A stretch of 64,000 nucleotides of DNA from Plantago major (taxonomy: Eukaryota; Streptophyta; Magnoliopsida; Lamiales; Plantaginaceae): NCBI GenBank assembly GCA_026545765.1, contig CM048841.1:67640217-67704216 (forward strand), read 5' to 3'. The notes beneath the pieces were generated by a model. It was given only the letters and a program-made list of their open reading frames with translations. It did not search any database and had not been told where the DNA came from. Every line of letters begins with the position of its first letter. The stretch's first letter is position 1. Shown here in pieces: positions 39,061 through 50,646 of the stretch. A program made the position numbers and the translations under genes.

Positions 39061-40274
39061 TGCACCGTGTGTTACGTGGTTAAATACTTACGCGTATGGC
39101 TTTTCTATTATAGAATAATAGAAAATGTCATATTGTCTTAAACCTGTGCAAGTTCATTGTTCGTATTCATATGGCAAGCATATCATAGCAAATAATTTCG
39201 AGTGTAACAAGAAGAAATGATCGAGTTATATTTCGTTTAAAATCTCAAGAAGCAACTGTACCGTATGTGTATTTCTTTCATCTTACATTTGTATTTCGTT
39301 TAAGCTCCATCAAATTTATATTTACTTCTGTTCGATTTCAAGAACGAAGACAGACAATAACACTAAAATTCTAGAAAACATATTTACCCATATAGCTTGA
39401 AAAGGAAACTTTAGATACATTCTATATATTAGCTAGCTAGGGTAGTTGTTAACTTATGAATCCATATAGACTTGCCCAACAATATATTAGACCAAGGCTC
39501 TGTTATTTTCAACTGAACTAAACCGAATCGAATCAACTAAGTGAATCGAATTGAATGAATCGAATCGAATGAAGCCAAATATAAGCAGCAAAGTATTTTG
39601 TTAGACCGTGCACAATGAAGATAAAAGACAAAAAATGACGAACAATCATTGAAGTTATTATCTAGAACTCAGGTTGTTTAGTCAAGATTCAAGAACATTG
39701 GTAGTTTTTATAAACAAAAAATGCATTTTGTTAATAACATAAACGTTTTACTTAAAAATATAAATATTTTTTTAACAACAGAAGTCGATATATTTTCAAA
39801 TTAAGTAAAAATGCTATGTAAAAGTAATACCTTAAAATTTATATGGTACATCATATTGTGTTGTATCATTATCAAATTGATGCTGAAATGTTTCGTACAG
39901 TTCTGTAGCGCACTTTACGGTCTATTAATATGTACATTACAGAAAACTTGCAACATTTTCATGTGAGGAAAAAATAGATATAAACTTGATTTATTAAAAT
40001 AGTTCACTACGAAGGGGTGTTTTTTTTTGAAATGCCAACTAGGCTATATTTATTAGAAACTAAAAAATCATTGAGGGAATTTATAAGAACCCATAAAGTC
40101 AAAATGCAAGATTACATGGTCATTTTTTGTCCAAAGACTACCACAACAAGTCAGTCCAATACACACTCGGCTACGAAGGGTATGTTGGTAGTATAAAAAG
40201 GTGAAACCCTACATCTAAAAAATAAAAAAGAGTTGATGCCCAAAATCATCGTATGTCACCAAGTCTTACTTATA
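39061..40274. other. intergenic region downstream of the first PLAT gene
   Basis: AT-rich DNA. A GGCTCTGTT terminus followed by GAATCGAAT repeats near 39499-39580 looks like half of a small MITE. Nothing else is recognised. The last 150 bases before 40275 should be the 3' UTR of the PLAT gene. Confidence 0.35.
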
Positions 40275-40864
40275 CTAACATTTCTCTCTAAAGGCTATTA
40301 GCTTTGACGGAGTTGAATCTTTACCAAGCCACTGCTCGACTCGGAATGTCGTCTGGGAACACGGTTTTTGTAGCCTTGCACTTGTCACCTCGACGGAGCT
40401 ACAATACCATCTGTGGTGCGCGCCTGACCCATCAGACGTGAGGTTCATTTTACATATCGGTCCGTTTAAACATGGGCCTTTTACACTGAAGATATCGGTA
40501 TTATCTTGCTCGAAATAGTTCCAGTCCGGACCCATTATCTCATTATATGTTCCGAGATCTTGGATACAAACTGCATTTCGATCTTTATCATAAAATGTTA
40601 CCGAAATTTTGGAATCAGTTCCACTAATAGGGTCCAATCCTGTTTTCACGTAAATCATGTATACACATAGTTCCTGCATTCACAATCATTAAACGAATTT
40701 CCATTTATTGTATAAGTTAAAAAAAAAAAAATGAACATCAGACAAACTGAAAACTGGATACATACATATTTTGAATAAAGATTGTTAGGAAAAATTACCG
40801 ATCTGCAAATTGTGAAGATGGATATTAGGAGGAGGAAACAAGCATATATATGGTTGACGGCCAT
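40275..40864 (-). CDS. secreted PLAT-domain protein, 2 exons (154 aa)
   Basis: Exon 1 (40799-40864, 66 bp) encodes a signal peptide MAVNHIYACFLLLISIFT ending ICRS. Exon 2 (40275-40673) encodes one PLAT/LH2 beta-sandwich: CVYMIYVKTG, SGTDSKISVTFYD, FSVKGPCLNGPICKMNLTSD, HHRWYCSSVEVTSA, and a C-terminal TTFRVEQWLGKD. Paired cysteines suit a secretory or ER location. Plant single-PLAT proteins are ER-associated, stress-induced and promote abiotic stress tolerance. The intron is 125 bp, phase 0. Length is slightly shorter than the usual 170-180 residues because the tail ends at FREKC. The neighbour at 58279-61536 is a paralogue in the same orientation. Start chosen because it gives the signal peptide; an upstream in-frame ATG (40906) would precede it but blunt the signal sequence. 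Confidence 0.92.
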
Positions 40865-40922
40865 AGTTTCTTTATATGTAAAGACAATTAAATATATGTA
40901 AGCCATTTGAGTAATGAATATG

Positions 40923-40931
40923 ATTTATATA
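40923..40931 (-). promoter_or_regulatory. TATA box of the first PLAT gene
   Basis: On the minus strand the sequence reads GTATATAAATCA about 60 bases upstream of the chosen ATG (40864). Spacing and sequence suit a plant core promoter with a short leader. It also argues against the in-frame ATG at 40906, which would leave almost no 5' UTR. Confidence 0.45.
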
Positions 40932-41699
40932 CTTGAAACCTACAAAAAGAGATGGACCAAAATATACCAGATGTTATCATTAATAACAAAATGCTATGTT
41001 TGGAGGTACATCTTTTTACAAGTACCGAAAGTTTAGCTTTACCCACTACATACACATTCTTGTTAATATTCTGATTTCTGAAACAATTCTTCTGTGTAAT
41101 TCTAGCCTTAATATTAATTACTAGAACCATCAACATTATGATATAATATATGCAGGAAAAAAAACTCTACTTACACTAAAATATTGATGTGTAAATTAAT
41201 ACATATACTTTGCAGCATAAATGTATTGTAGTTGAAAAACCATATGTATATGTTGAGAACTTTTGGGATTCCATGGATACGCTTACTATTGTTAAACATG
41301 AACCATCCGGTATCTGACATAATACAAAAAAATTAGCTTTGAGTGTTGGGCAGAAAAGTATAAAATATGGTTTTTGAGTGAGTAGATTATATGGTCAAAA
41401 GAGTTGATAATGAATGTCTCCCTCAAGATTTATTTGCATTAGTAGGTTTTTGGGATAAAACTTTTGTAAGATACTATATGATCACTCTAAATGCCAAATC
41501 TAACAAACTTTGAATGTAGTTGGATGTAAGAAAGTTGAGAGCAAGAGAATGTAAAATATAAAGAATGACTTGTGTATGTATCGAAGTGCATTCTATCATT
41601 CTATTTATATTTTTCAATAGTTCCATGAACTTGCCTTGAGAAAAGATACATGGAATTGTTACCCAACACTTCAGAATTGTGACATACACTTTCATATTA

Positions 41700-41995
41700 T
41701 GCTATGTTTAGCAAAACTAGCTAATAAGGCGGATGGTAACTGATAGTTTATTGGATTGTCGATGAGAAAGTTAATTTTATAAAAGTGTTTAATAAATTAA
41801 TTAGTTGATATATAAGCTAGCTAATTTGTTAAATATGTTTTGTATTTACAAATCGGATACCTTATTTTTTAATAAGTTTCATGAACAAGTTTATCCGCTA
41901 CCTGTTAAGCGTTCACGTAACATAACTATTTAACATATAAGCTTATGGAACTGATAAGCTAGCTGATAATTTAGTTCCTATTGCAAACAAATTTT
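41700..41995. repeat. hAT-like MITE remnant related to 26334-26980
   Basis: It begins CTATGTTTAGCAAAACTAGC and near its end has GCTTATGGAACTGATAAGCTA. The internal TTCACGTAAC motif is shared with 26334-26980. Ends are eroded and I cannot fix a target duplication. It lies upstream of the first PLAT gene. Confidence 0.4.
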
Positions 41996-42332
41996 GGGAG
42001 GCAATTTTGCAACCAAGTGAACTAGATAAAATCGACAAAATCCAAGACGACTCATGGTTTAAAGAGAACATTCTGAATAAAATCTTCAAACTAAACTCAA
42101 GTTGAAATCAGGGGCGGAGATACTTAATAGATGCAAAATACCATCACTTGCCCTACCCTTTTCGAAAAGCACAAAGTCTCGTGAAAAAGAGTATTTAGAT
42201 AATTTATCTAGAGACGGCCTATAATTTTAGAAAAATTATTCATCTTATTAATTAAAATGTATATGTTATTCACGAAATTCATTTCTTTTGTAGTATGAAA
42301 AATACCAATGTTGAGAACATAGACGTTTTGAT

Positions 42333-42786
42333 GAGTTAAATGCATAACACCCCCCATGAGTTTTTAATAATGTGCGCGAAACCCTTTTGAGTTAACGAAT
42401 TGGTATCAAACACCATTGAGTTATTAAAAATGGGCACCAAACCCCCCACCCTTTATTTTTAAAGTGTGTGAGGTATACTCTCATTAGGTGCGACTATACA
42501 TGTTTGTTTATGTTATCTTACACCAAATCAATGCAAAAAAATAAAAACAAAAAAAATCATAGTTATTTTGGAGTTAGAAAACCTAAAAGAACATCCATTG
42601 TCGCACCCAACACGAGCACGCTGTAAAAAAAAAAAGGCTGAGGGGGTTCCACGCACATGTTTTAATAACTCAGGGGGTTTCGCGCACATTTTTTAATAAC
42701 TCAAGGGGTTTTGGTACTAATTTGTTAACTCAATGGGGTTTTGCGCACATTTACAATAACTTAGGGGGGTATTTTGCATTTAACCC
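42333..42786. mobile_element. Mutator-like MITE (454 bp) with long inverted repeats
   Basis: A 10-bp exact target duplication ACGTTTTGAT (42323-42332 and 42787-42796) flanks ends GAGTTAAATGCATAACACCC and (complement) GGGTTAAATGCAAAATACCC. The inverted repeats extend over 100 bases each, with repeated GTGCGCGAAACCC and TGAGTTATTAAAA segments. There is no coding content. Duplication length and long inverted repeats fit the Mutator superfamily. Confidence 0.85.
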
Positions 42787-43172
42787 ACGTTTTGATTGAT
42801 AACATTGATAATTTTCATGAAAATATATGTTATCTAAAGACCATTTTTCAGGATACTTACTCTTCTAAAATATGTAAAATATTTTGGTGTATTTTTATAA
42901 TACCATCACATTTTGCACTACCTTTTATTAACATGTTATTTTTGTTTGGTCTAGGTACTAAAAATGGTAAAACTTGCAATTTTTTTAGTATGATTGCATT
43001 AACAATAATATAAAAAAATCTATCTTTTAGTAAATTAAATTATATGCGTATTAGTCCGTTTGTAATCCTGGTTCCGTCCTTGATGAAATGATTGCGGTTG
43101 CTTAACCACAGATAATCGATGTGGTATAGGTGGGATTCCTAAAAAGTATCCCCCAACCGGACAGTAGACAAA

Positions 43173-43364
43173 TTGGAAGCTCGGAGTATGCTCAAAGGGC
43201 TGGAAATTGCTTGGGAGCACAGGATTTGGAAGATCGTAGTCAAGTGGATAGAGAGAATATGCCATTGGCGACGGATTCAAATCCACCACTGCCGATCTAG
43301 AGAAGAAATAATAGGAGATGTCAAGCTTTGCTCGGAAATCCATGTGAACATGTGTGCAATGTGA
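43173..43364 (+). pseudogene. LINE-type RNase H fragment
   Basis: The frame reads EARSMLKGLEIAWEHRIWKI followed by VV, very like the A-E-A-x-x-L-x-x-G-L-x-x-A-W segment of the RNase H domain in plant non-LTR retrotransposons and reverse-transcriptase-like genes. The rest of that domain continues only in other frames, and no reverse transcriptase is adjacent. I take it as a short dead fragment. The open frame on the other strand (43343 to 43035) is its shadow. Confidence 0.45.
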
Positions 43365-43739
43365 CTTAGATTAGAGGTGTTGTCCTAACGGATTAAAGCC
43401 ATTATAGTGTAATGTTTTCCCCAACTAATCAACTATAATATAATTTTAATTTTGGGTGAAGTACTTAAGGTATTATTAAATTGGACCTAATTACAGATTC
43501 AACCCTAGATTACAACAATTAAATTCAAGTTCAAAATTTATTTTTTGAGTTGACCAACTAAAATTTAAATACAAAGTCTTAGGAAAGACCAAGTATATAG
43601 AGACTATAAAAGGCAGATTACATTTGCGATTCTACTTATTTGCATTTTCACAGGTCATTGGGTCGGTCAATTCATTTTCGCGGGTCATTGGGTCGGGTCA
43701 TTTCATTTTCGCGGGTCTATTTACCAGGCTTGGTTACAA

Positions 43740-44103
43740 ACATTACTTATATAGTTATGAACATTAAATATGTAAGAACATTACTTAAATATATGACAAC
43801 ATTTGAAGATACAATAACATATTATTACACTAATTCATATTCAATTACTCGATTTGAGTTAATGTTCTTCGTTGATTGGATAAGTTTCCGACTTAACTGA
43901 GTAATGCTCATAATTATTCATGTAAGGTTTCTACTTAACTCAGCAATGTTGTTAACATTACTTAAATAGTTAAGTACATTACTTAAATATTTTAAAATAT
44001 TGTGTAAATATATAAAATATCGTTTCTGATAATATTATATAAATTCCTAAGAACATTACTCAAATAGTTGAGAACATTACCCAAATAGTTGAGAATATTC
44101 AAA
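43740..44103. repeat. degenerate GAACATTAC array, left of CACTA copy 2
   Basis: Irregular repeats of a unit close to AGAACATTACTTAAATAGTT fill this AT-rich stretch. The same unit resumes at 54987 on the far side of CACTA copy 2, so the transposon landed inside a pre-existing array. Positions 43640-43735 before it have three copies of a GTCATTGGGTCGG / TTCATTTTCGCGGG unit. Confidence 0.75.
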
Positions 44104-45312
44104 CACTACAAGAAAGCCTGTTAATAGCCACGGAAGAATAGCGACGGAGCTAGCGATTCGTCGCTAGCTCTAGCGACGGATTTCGCTAGGTTTATCGACG
44201 GATAGGCTTATCCGTCTTTAGTTAACGACGGATACGACTATCCGTCGTTAAACCTAGTGATGGATAATCTATCCGTCGCTAGATTCGTTGACCAAGAAAA
44301 AAAAGGGAAAATAAATTAAAAAAAAAAAGGAACTATAGCGACGGATAGGCTTATCCGTCGTTATTAGCGACGGATAGGCTATCCGTCGCTAGAATTCCAA
44401 TTTTTTACGGGAAGCAGAATGCTTCCTTCCCCATTTTCTCTTCTTCCTCATTCTTCTTCCTTTCTTCTCCTTATTTCGCCCAAAGCCATTCCGGTCCAAA
44501 TCTCAACCATTTTGTCCATTCTTCGTGTACATTCGAAGCTCGTGAATCAAGGAGGTCAATTCTGCCGTCAATTTCAAATTCCATCCGCTCATTTCTCCGG
44601 ATTCGAAGGTAAACCCTAATTTTTTATATTTGGGAATTTTGTTACTTTGGACTAATTTGAGCAATTGAATGTAAATGGAGAGTATATAGTACTTAGTTTA
44701 GATGTAATTAGGTAATGTTTTACCTTTGAGATGTGCAATTGATATATATTGATTGTGAATTTGAATTTTTAGTATAGTATGTTTGTAAGTATGTTGGACT
44801 TTTAATTAATTTGATATTGGTGTATATTTAGTAAAATTATGAAGATTTAGTACCTCATTTTGAAACCCTAACTTTTTGACATATTTGGAAAATTTAGTTA
44901 ATTTAGACTAATTTAAGCAATTGTAATTGTATGTAATTAACTTTGAGATGTGAAATTATTTGAATTGTTAATTAGTATAATGTTAAGTATGTCGTAGTTT
45001 TGATTTAAGTATGTTAAGTATGTTAATTAAGATTTGCAATTGTTTCATTTGATAAATTTATACATGTACTAGATTATAAATTATGAGAATTTAATTAATG
45101 AAGTGTGTTGATATAATTTGGTGATTACATTCGTAAAATGCATGTAATTTATAATTTATAAATTCGCATTAAAGGGTTGGAATGCTTTATTTGTAATGGA
45201 AATTTTGGTGAGAGACATAAACTTTATAACATGCAAGAAATGGGAAAATGGGAATCGAGTTGAAAAAATACGATCTAATCAATTCAAACGTGTCAGGTTA
45301 TATAATCATCCA

Positions 45313-48300
45313 ATGAACATCGATCGTTCATGGATGTACCAAAGGATAGTTAATGGGAGAGTTTTACCTAGTTTTGTGGAAGGGGTTGATGTCTTCGTTA
45401 CATTTGCACTGACACAGACTAATTGTTTGAGTGGGGGATGATGAAGTGTCCTTGCACCCAGTATAAATGTAGAAATAAGCAATTTTTATCTCCAGAAACG
45501 GTAGTGGAACACTTGAAACGTAAGGGGTTTGTAGCTGAGTATGACGTATGGACTTCTCATGGTGAGACATACAAGCCGTTCATGAATTATGAGAATTTGG
45601 GGAAGCGTAAAAGCAGAAGCTGTGATAGGAAGTACTCAAAATACTTCTACATCTGATGCTAATAATGATCATGAACGGGTTGAGCAAATGGTATATGATA
45701 TTGCGGGTCCAGAGTTCATGGACACCAGGGAGCCGATGTAGGGGATGCGGAGGAGCCTCGAATCTCGAGGATCGGTCTTCTTGACTTGATGGAATTCGAA
45801 AAGCGGTTTATCCGGGTGTAAGCACACCGAATTGTCATTGTTGGCTCGGATAATGAGTTGTAAGGCTAATGGCCAACAATCAATCGAGCTTCAATGAATG
45901 GGTACAAGTAATGTCGAGCTTTGTCCGTAACAAACCTAGTTCCCACCAACTTTTACCAGTGAAGAAAAGATGCGAGGGATGGGGTTGCTCATGGAAACCA
46001 TAGATTGTTGTGAGGGTATGTGCATGATTTATTGGGAGGAGGATAAAGATCTCTTGAAGTGCAAGTTACGTGGTAAGGACCGGCAAGTTACAAGGAGGGC
46101 GCCAAAGAAACGTCGAAGAAAAATCTCCCACATAAGAAAATGTGGTATTTCCCTCTAGCACCTCGTTTGAAGAGGTTGTACGCTTCAAGTGCTTGTGCTG
46201 ATAAAATACGGTGGCACAAGGAGAGAGTAATCCCGTTAGAGGGTAGAATGGAGCATCCATCAGACTCACCGCATGGAAACACTTGACGAGAGCTATCCGA
46301 GTTTGCGGTGAACCTAGAAATGTACGATTGGGCCTTTATGCGGATGGTTTTAACCCTTGGAAGTGACGGAAGTACTCTTGTTGGCGATTATGCCGACACC
46401 GCATAATCGCCCCAGGTGAGTGCATGAAGGAACCGTTCATGTTCTTGATCGCTTGGTGCCAGTCCATATGATCCAGATGGAAGGTGGATGTGTTCTTGCC
46501 CCTAATCAAGGAGCTGATCGAGTTGTGGGAAAAAGGTATCCCAAAGATATGATGTGTCAACGAAGAAGAACTTCAACTTGAGAGCAAAGACTATTGTGGA
46601 CCGTGAGTGATTTTCCACTTACTCCATGCTATCTGGAAGGAAAACCGCGGGCTTTAATGCTTGTCCACATTGTTTGACGATGAGTGCATTTAGATGAAGG
46701 AGAGCGGAAAGGAATGTTGGTTTGATCATCGAGATTTCTACCAAAAGATCATCCGTTCAGAAGAACAAGACTCAATTCTTGAAGGGTCGAGTAGAAATGA
46801 AAGGGCCCCGACAAAACTTCTTGGCGCATGATACTTGCAGAGATAGAAAGGGGGTCTTATGAAAGTAATGAACTTGGGCGGAGAAGCATAACGATAAAAT
46901 TAGAAAAATTGTGGATGGAAGAAGAGAAGCATCTTCGGGACTTGCCTTATTGAGCACTCTTCTTATCCGTCACAACTTGGATTTCATGCACATTGAGAAG
47001 AACGTGTTCGAAAACTGCTTCAACACGATTTGCAACATTACAGGGAAAACAAAGGATACAGTTAAATCTAGATCTGAGTTGGATACATTTTGTAATAGGC
47101 CAGAGTTGACAAAGCGGAATGATAAGGGACTGTGGCCCAAGGCAGCCTACACAATTGACATTGAAGCTAGGAACAAGCTGTTTGATTGGGTGAGGGGATT
47201 GAAGTTCCCCGACGGTTATGCATCGAACTTGGGAGGGGTTGTGGATTTGAAGAAGACAAAGATGTATGGGATGAAGAGCCACGATTGCCATGTGTTCATG
47301 GAGAGGCTTCTCCCTGTTGCATTTCGAGAACTACTACCTAAGCCTATATGGAGCGCTCTCGCCGATCAGAGCTTATTTTTCAAGAATTTATGCTCAAGGG
47401 TGCTTGAGGATGAAGTGTTAGCAAATCTTGAAAGCAACATACCATTGATTCTATGCAAGCTTGAGCATATCTTTCCACCGAGCTTCTTTGATTCTATGGA
47501 GCACTTGCCGGTTCACCTCCCACATGAAGCGAGACTTGCTGGACCGGTTCAGTATCGATGGATGTATCCATTCGAGAGGTGTGTAATAAAGGCATCCATT
47601 TACTTAAAATGTTCTATTTTTCCGAAGGAACATTATCTTACCTAAATATATATACAACTTACATGTATTTGGGAAAATTGAAGAAGTACGTCAGCAACAA
47701 AGGTAAGCCTGAGGGGTCGATGGCCAATGCATACGTGAGAAAGGAAGCTGCCATCTTCTGCAGCTATTACTTTGGAGACTACGTGCCCACTAAGGCATCT
47801 AGGACGGCCAGAAATGCAGACACGTATGAAGTTCAAGAGGATGATGAAGTTACACTTTCAACATTTAGGATCTCAGGTAGACCTATGGGCGAAAGGAATA
47901 CAGAATGGCTGATAGATAAGGAGGTGAAGGCAGCCCACTATCATGTCCTCTCGAACTGTGCTGAAGTTGATGAAGTTATGAAGATCTTTGCTAGGTGAGC
48001 AGCTTACTTATTATAACACATAAATTTGAACTTCTAACTATTATCTAATCATGTCATCATGTCCACAACGTTTTCAAAAAGTGTTGTCTGAAGATGGATC
48101 CAAATATGGCAGATGACACACTTGAAGAACTGCTTGAAGAAAAGTTGCCAATTGAATTTCCTGATTGGTTCGGGGACTATGTCCGAGATCCTGTAAACTA
48201 AGTCACATGTCCTTACTTACAGTCTTTAGCAGAGGGGCCATTCAATCGAGTATCCGTTTTTCCATCGTATATAGTAAATGGTCTTAGATTTCACATAATG

Positions 48301-48657
48301 GATTCTGACACGTCCAAGTCTACTAGCAATTGTGGGGTGTGTGTGAAAGGGGCTGATCAAAATGGAGGTGATGATTTGTTTGATTTCAATGGAAAACTTA
48401 AACAAATTGTGAGGCTTGAATATGTCGGTGTGCCTTTGAAAAGAACCGTTCTGCTTGATGTCGACTGGTATGATCCCGGTCAAAATGGTACGAGGGTGCA
48501 CGAGCAATATCAAATGGTTGAGATTAACCATAGGAGGAGGTACCGTACTAAGTACGAACCTTTTATCTTGGCAGATCAGGCACGTCAAGTGATGTTCATT
48601 GAATATCCAAGCCTAAAACGCGATAAGGCAGACAGGTTGGCAGCGATACACATATAA
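45313..48657 (+). pseudogene. TNP2-like CACTA transposase, heavily frameshifted
   Basis: The domains are in the expected order: Transpos_assoc (MNIDRSWMYQRIVNGRVLPS, then CPCTQYKCRNKQF and VVEHLKRKGFVAEYDVWTSH after a shift near 45430); the Transposase_21 core in scattered frames (IDCCEGMCMIYWEEDKDLLK, IRWHKERVIPLEGRMEHPSD, CMKEPFMFLIA); a DUF4218 segment that is open for 244 codons (46911-47645, KTKMYGMKSHDCHVFMERLL, IFPPSFFDSMEHLPVHLPHE); LGKLKKYVSNKGKPEGSMAN (about 47665); and DUF4216 (48298-48657, FNGKLKQIVRLEYVGVPLKR). The core between 45.66 and 46.9 kb has a disrupting small indel every few tens of bases. The protein should cut at CACTA ends, but this copy cannot. Confidence 0.88.
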
Positions 48658-49536
48658 GCCCGCTCCAGAGTTGAGTACGTTCATAAGGACAAATCAACTA
48701 CCAACTCGTACCAAGAAGAGGTTGTCGATGAACAATGAGAAATCTCAGACGCTCGTGATGAGTACATTGACCTGCACGAAGACATATATGTAGACTTAAC
48801 CATTGGTGACGAGGATCAGAGTATGTGTGTAGTGTAGAGTAGTATATGTATCTTAATTGTTAAATGCTTACTTTTCCCATTACATGCCAATTCATGTCTT
48901 CATTTATACTAATACAATTTGTTTGTGTTTGTCATGTGCTTTTTGCAGATGCCCCGGCAAAGAAAGTGTAGTTACCAGATTTCCAGCTCTAGTGGGACCC
49001 AGGGTTCACCACTGACTGATGAGAGTAGCCCAGGTGGATCGGGCAGCTACTCTCATGTTAGTCAGACTCCCAGTGGATCGAGCATGGGGACGTCTAGTGG
49101 TGGTTATGGGCCAGGACAGTACCCACCTGACGGGTGTCCATATACCGAGATCGTCGATGGGGCTATGTGGGAGGGGAAGTTGGTGTTGTTCCCTAATGGC
49201 AGGAGGAAGTAAGTATTATATATACATTTGTAGAACATAACTTAAGATAAGTGTTTATATATGTCACATGAATTGTCTAATAAATATATGTACTCTTCTA
49301 TATGTCATTCATAATTGCAGGTTGTGGCCTCCGCAATCTTCAGACGACCTGCATGAGATATTCAAGCTTAGGAGGGAGTTGCCGGGCCAGGGAGGCGAAA
49401 AGTGGAGCACACTGAAGGCTGAGACGAAGCACTTCTACTTTGATGAGCTTAGGGTAAGCTTAAATGTTACAATTTGTTGTGGTAAATGTTACAATGCTTT
49501 ATTTGTAGAGAGAATCGATTAATGAACTAGTTTGAC

Positions 49537-49880
49537 AATTTGTGTGGTATGTTAGCCACTTAATTGGGTGATATGTTAGTCACCATTGTGTTAGTAAATT
49601 CTAGGACAATTTGTGTGGTATGTTAGCCACTTACTTGGGTGATATGTTAGTCACCATTGTGTTAGTAAATTCTAGGACAATTTGTGTGGTATGTTAGCCA
49701 CTTACTTGGGTGATATGTTAGTCACCATTGTGTTAGCAAATTCTAGGACAATTTGTGTGGTATGTTAGCCACTTACTTGGGTGATATGTTAGTCACCATT
49801 GTGTTAGTAAATTCTAGGACAATTTGTGTGGTATGTTAGCCACTTACTTGGGTGATATGTTAGTCACCATTGTTTATCTT
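49537..49880 (+). repeat. 71-bp minisatellite, five copies, in intron 2 of the TNPA-like gene
   Basis: Units begin at about 49546, 49617, 49688, 49759 and 49830, an exact 71-bp period. Each contains GGTATGTTAGCCACTTA and GGGTGATATGTTAGTCACC, and copies are nearly identical. The intron runs from 49454 to 49933, so the array fills most of it. Confidence 0.93.
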
Positions 49881-50646
49881 GAAATTGTGACCTTGGGGCA
49901 TTAATTTTTACTTTGAATGAAATTGGAATGTAGAAAAAATACTACATTCCGACTGGCCTTATTCCCCAGATGTGGCCTGTTTTCGAGAGTTTGGGCTCTG
50001 ACCTGTATAGGCATATGGTGGCTGACATGAAAAAATACCGAGACAAAGGAAAGCCGCCACAGTACAGGCATATTGCACTACAAAAAAAACGAGTTTTAGC
50101 GACTGAATTATCCGTCGCTAAAACTGGGCCGATCCGTCGCTAAATCCTTAGCGACGGATAACCCTCCGTCTCCAAAACAGCCGTCACAATTTTTATTGGC
50201 GACGGATAGATATTCCGTCGCTAAATAACGACGAACTGGCGACGGACTAATCCGTTGACCAGTCCGTCCGCATTGGCGACGGATTTCGTATCCGTCGTTA
50301 ATTAGAGACGGGATTTAGCGATGGATTTGTTCCGTCGCTAAATCCCAACACTAAGCCGACTTAGTTCGGTTGACTTTTAGCGACTCTAAATTTCAACGGG
50401 CTAATTCGCCTTAGTTCGTGAATTTAGCGACAGATTTTTTTCCGTCGCTAAATCACTGTTTTAAATTTTTTTTTAAAAATATTTCTGTTTCACCTGTTTT
50501 TTCACATAATATAGTCATAGATAATATACCCGAAACAATTAAATTGCATTAATATATCCGAAATAATATACATTATCTACAAATAATCCGAAACAAGAAT
50601 TAGAAGGTGAAATAGTGTCAAATTATCCATAACAAGTCTGATGTAA

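Noticed and set aside
43035..43343. 102-codon minus-strand frame (MDFRAKLDISYYFF)
   Set aside because: It overlaps the better-supported RNase H fragment on the plus strand and has no recognisable domain.
49537..49880. CRISPR-like array (regular 71-bp repeats)
   Set aside because: The repeats are contiguous with no unique spacers, and they lie in an intron of a plant transposon.
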